Shown here: one piece after another, positions 13,591 to 13,819 of the stretch | Numbering within the stretch: position 1 is the first letter of the stretch | Layout: each line of letters opens with the position of its first letter | Source of the DNA: Salinibacterium sp. | GTDB lineage: Bacteria > Actinomycetota > Actinomycetes > Actinomycetales > Microbacteriaceae | Reading direction: 5' to 3' | Length of the DNA stretch: 13,819 bases | NCBI GenBank assembly: GCA_004297555.1 | Contig: SCSV01000328.1 | Coordinates: 1 to 13,819, forward strand | Notes under the pieces: generated by a model | Database searches by the model: none | Seen by the model: only the letters and a program-made list of their open reading frames with translations | What the model was told of the DNA's origin: nothing | Made by a program: the position numbers and the translations under genes

Positions 13591-13819
13591 CTACTGCACG
13601 AAGCGGATCGCCAAGGGGTAGGTGTACGTCTGGCCGTTGTTCGCCGCGACCGCCGCCATGATGCAGAAGATCACGATCAGAACGCTGGCAGCAATCCAGA
13701 TCAGGACCCCAATAAACAGCAACCAGGTGACTACCGCGACGACGTTCACGATCACCATCGTGAGTTGGAAGTTGAGCGCGGTCGCGGTGTGAGCGTGGAT
13801 GAACGGGCCGCGGTCTTTG
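13591..13819 (-). CDS. DUF4870 family membrane protein, C-terminal part (5' end outside window)
   Basis: Reading the minus strand leftward from the window edge gives 75 residues ending in TAG (13591-13593). The fragment starts KDRGPFIHAHTATALNFQL. Two hydrophobic segments follow, about TMVIVNVVAVVTWLLFIGVL and a second one around ASVLIVIFCIMAAVAA, and the end is YPLAIRFVQ. The HA..ALNFQ pattern before the helices and the final (Y)(R/T)YPLxIRF are typical of the small DUF4870/Tic20-like membrane proteins of Gram-positive bacteria, whose role is not established. The missing 5' part should hold the first helix or two. It converges on hemW with only three bases (13588-13590) between the two stops and no visible terminator. 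Confidence 0.85.
   Translation of the reverse strand, partial: KDRGPFIHAHTATALNFQLTMVIVNVVAVVTWLLFIGVLIWIAASVLIVIFCIMAAVAANNGQTYTYPLAIRFVQ

Noticed and set aside
1..13819. tRNA genes, rRNA, CRISPR arrays, insertion sequences, prophage or defence genes
   Set aside because: None seen. There are no cloverleaf-like segments, regular repeats, transposase motifs or terminal inverted repeats with target duplications.

Overview
This is a GC-rich (about 65%), almost fully coding chromosomal segment from a high-GC Gram-positive bacterium. The best guess is an actinomycete of the Microbacteriaceae type. The reasons are the gene order (leuS, comEA, comEC, holA, rpsT, lepA, then hemW), frequent GTG starts, and a DUF1990 protein and a DUF4870 protein of actinobacterial style. 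The family assignment is inference; the gene identities are mostly clear from motifs. No tRNA, rRNA, CRISPR array, insertion sequence or prophage was seen.

Layout. 1-1830: 3' two thirds of leuS. 1867-2655: an anchored extracytoplasmic protein of unknown function. 2741-5613: comEA and comEC, overlapping by ATGA, encoding the DNA-binding and channel parts of a DNA-uptake machine. 5623-6666: holA (DNA polymerase III delta). A perfect 9-bp stem that includes the holA stop separates it from the convergent rpsT (6688-6948, minus). 7110-7451 (minus) is a small DUF5655-like protein, divergent from lepA (7599-9449). Next come an AT-richer membrane protein of unknown function (9496-10596) and a tightly coupled cluster: a 21-codon mini-ORF, a 69-codon ORF and a DUF1990 gene (10684-11596). 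A HAD hydrolase on the minus strand (11597-12265) directly abuts the DUF1990 stop. The heme chaperone gene hemW (12364-13587) follows, and the C-terminal part of a DUF4870 membrane protein (minus) runs off the right edge.

Most genes are housekeeping: translation (leuS, rpsT, lepA), replication (holA), heme handling (hemW) and DNA uptake (comEA/comEC). No novel multi-gene system is obvious. Three signals lie underneath the genes. (1) At six starts a -10-like hexamer sits exactly 12 to 7 bases before the start codon, the geometry of leaderless transcripts. Two of these six are mini-ORFs whose stop overlaps the start of the next gene. (2) The hexamer GGATGC/GCATCC occurs about 38 times, roughly four times the composition-based expectation. 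It appears in all reading frames and often uses otherwise less favoured codons. (3) lepA has a leader with two strong hairpins. No stretch over 300 bases lacks a gene; the longest gaps are 6949-7109 and 7452-7598, and both are described below.
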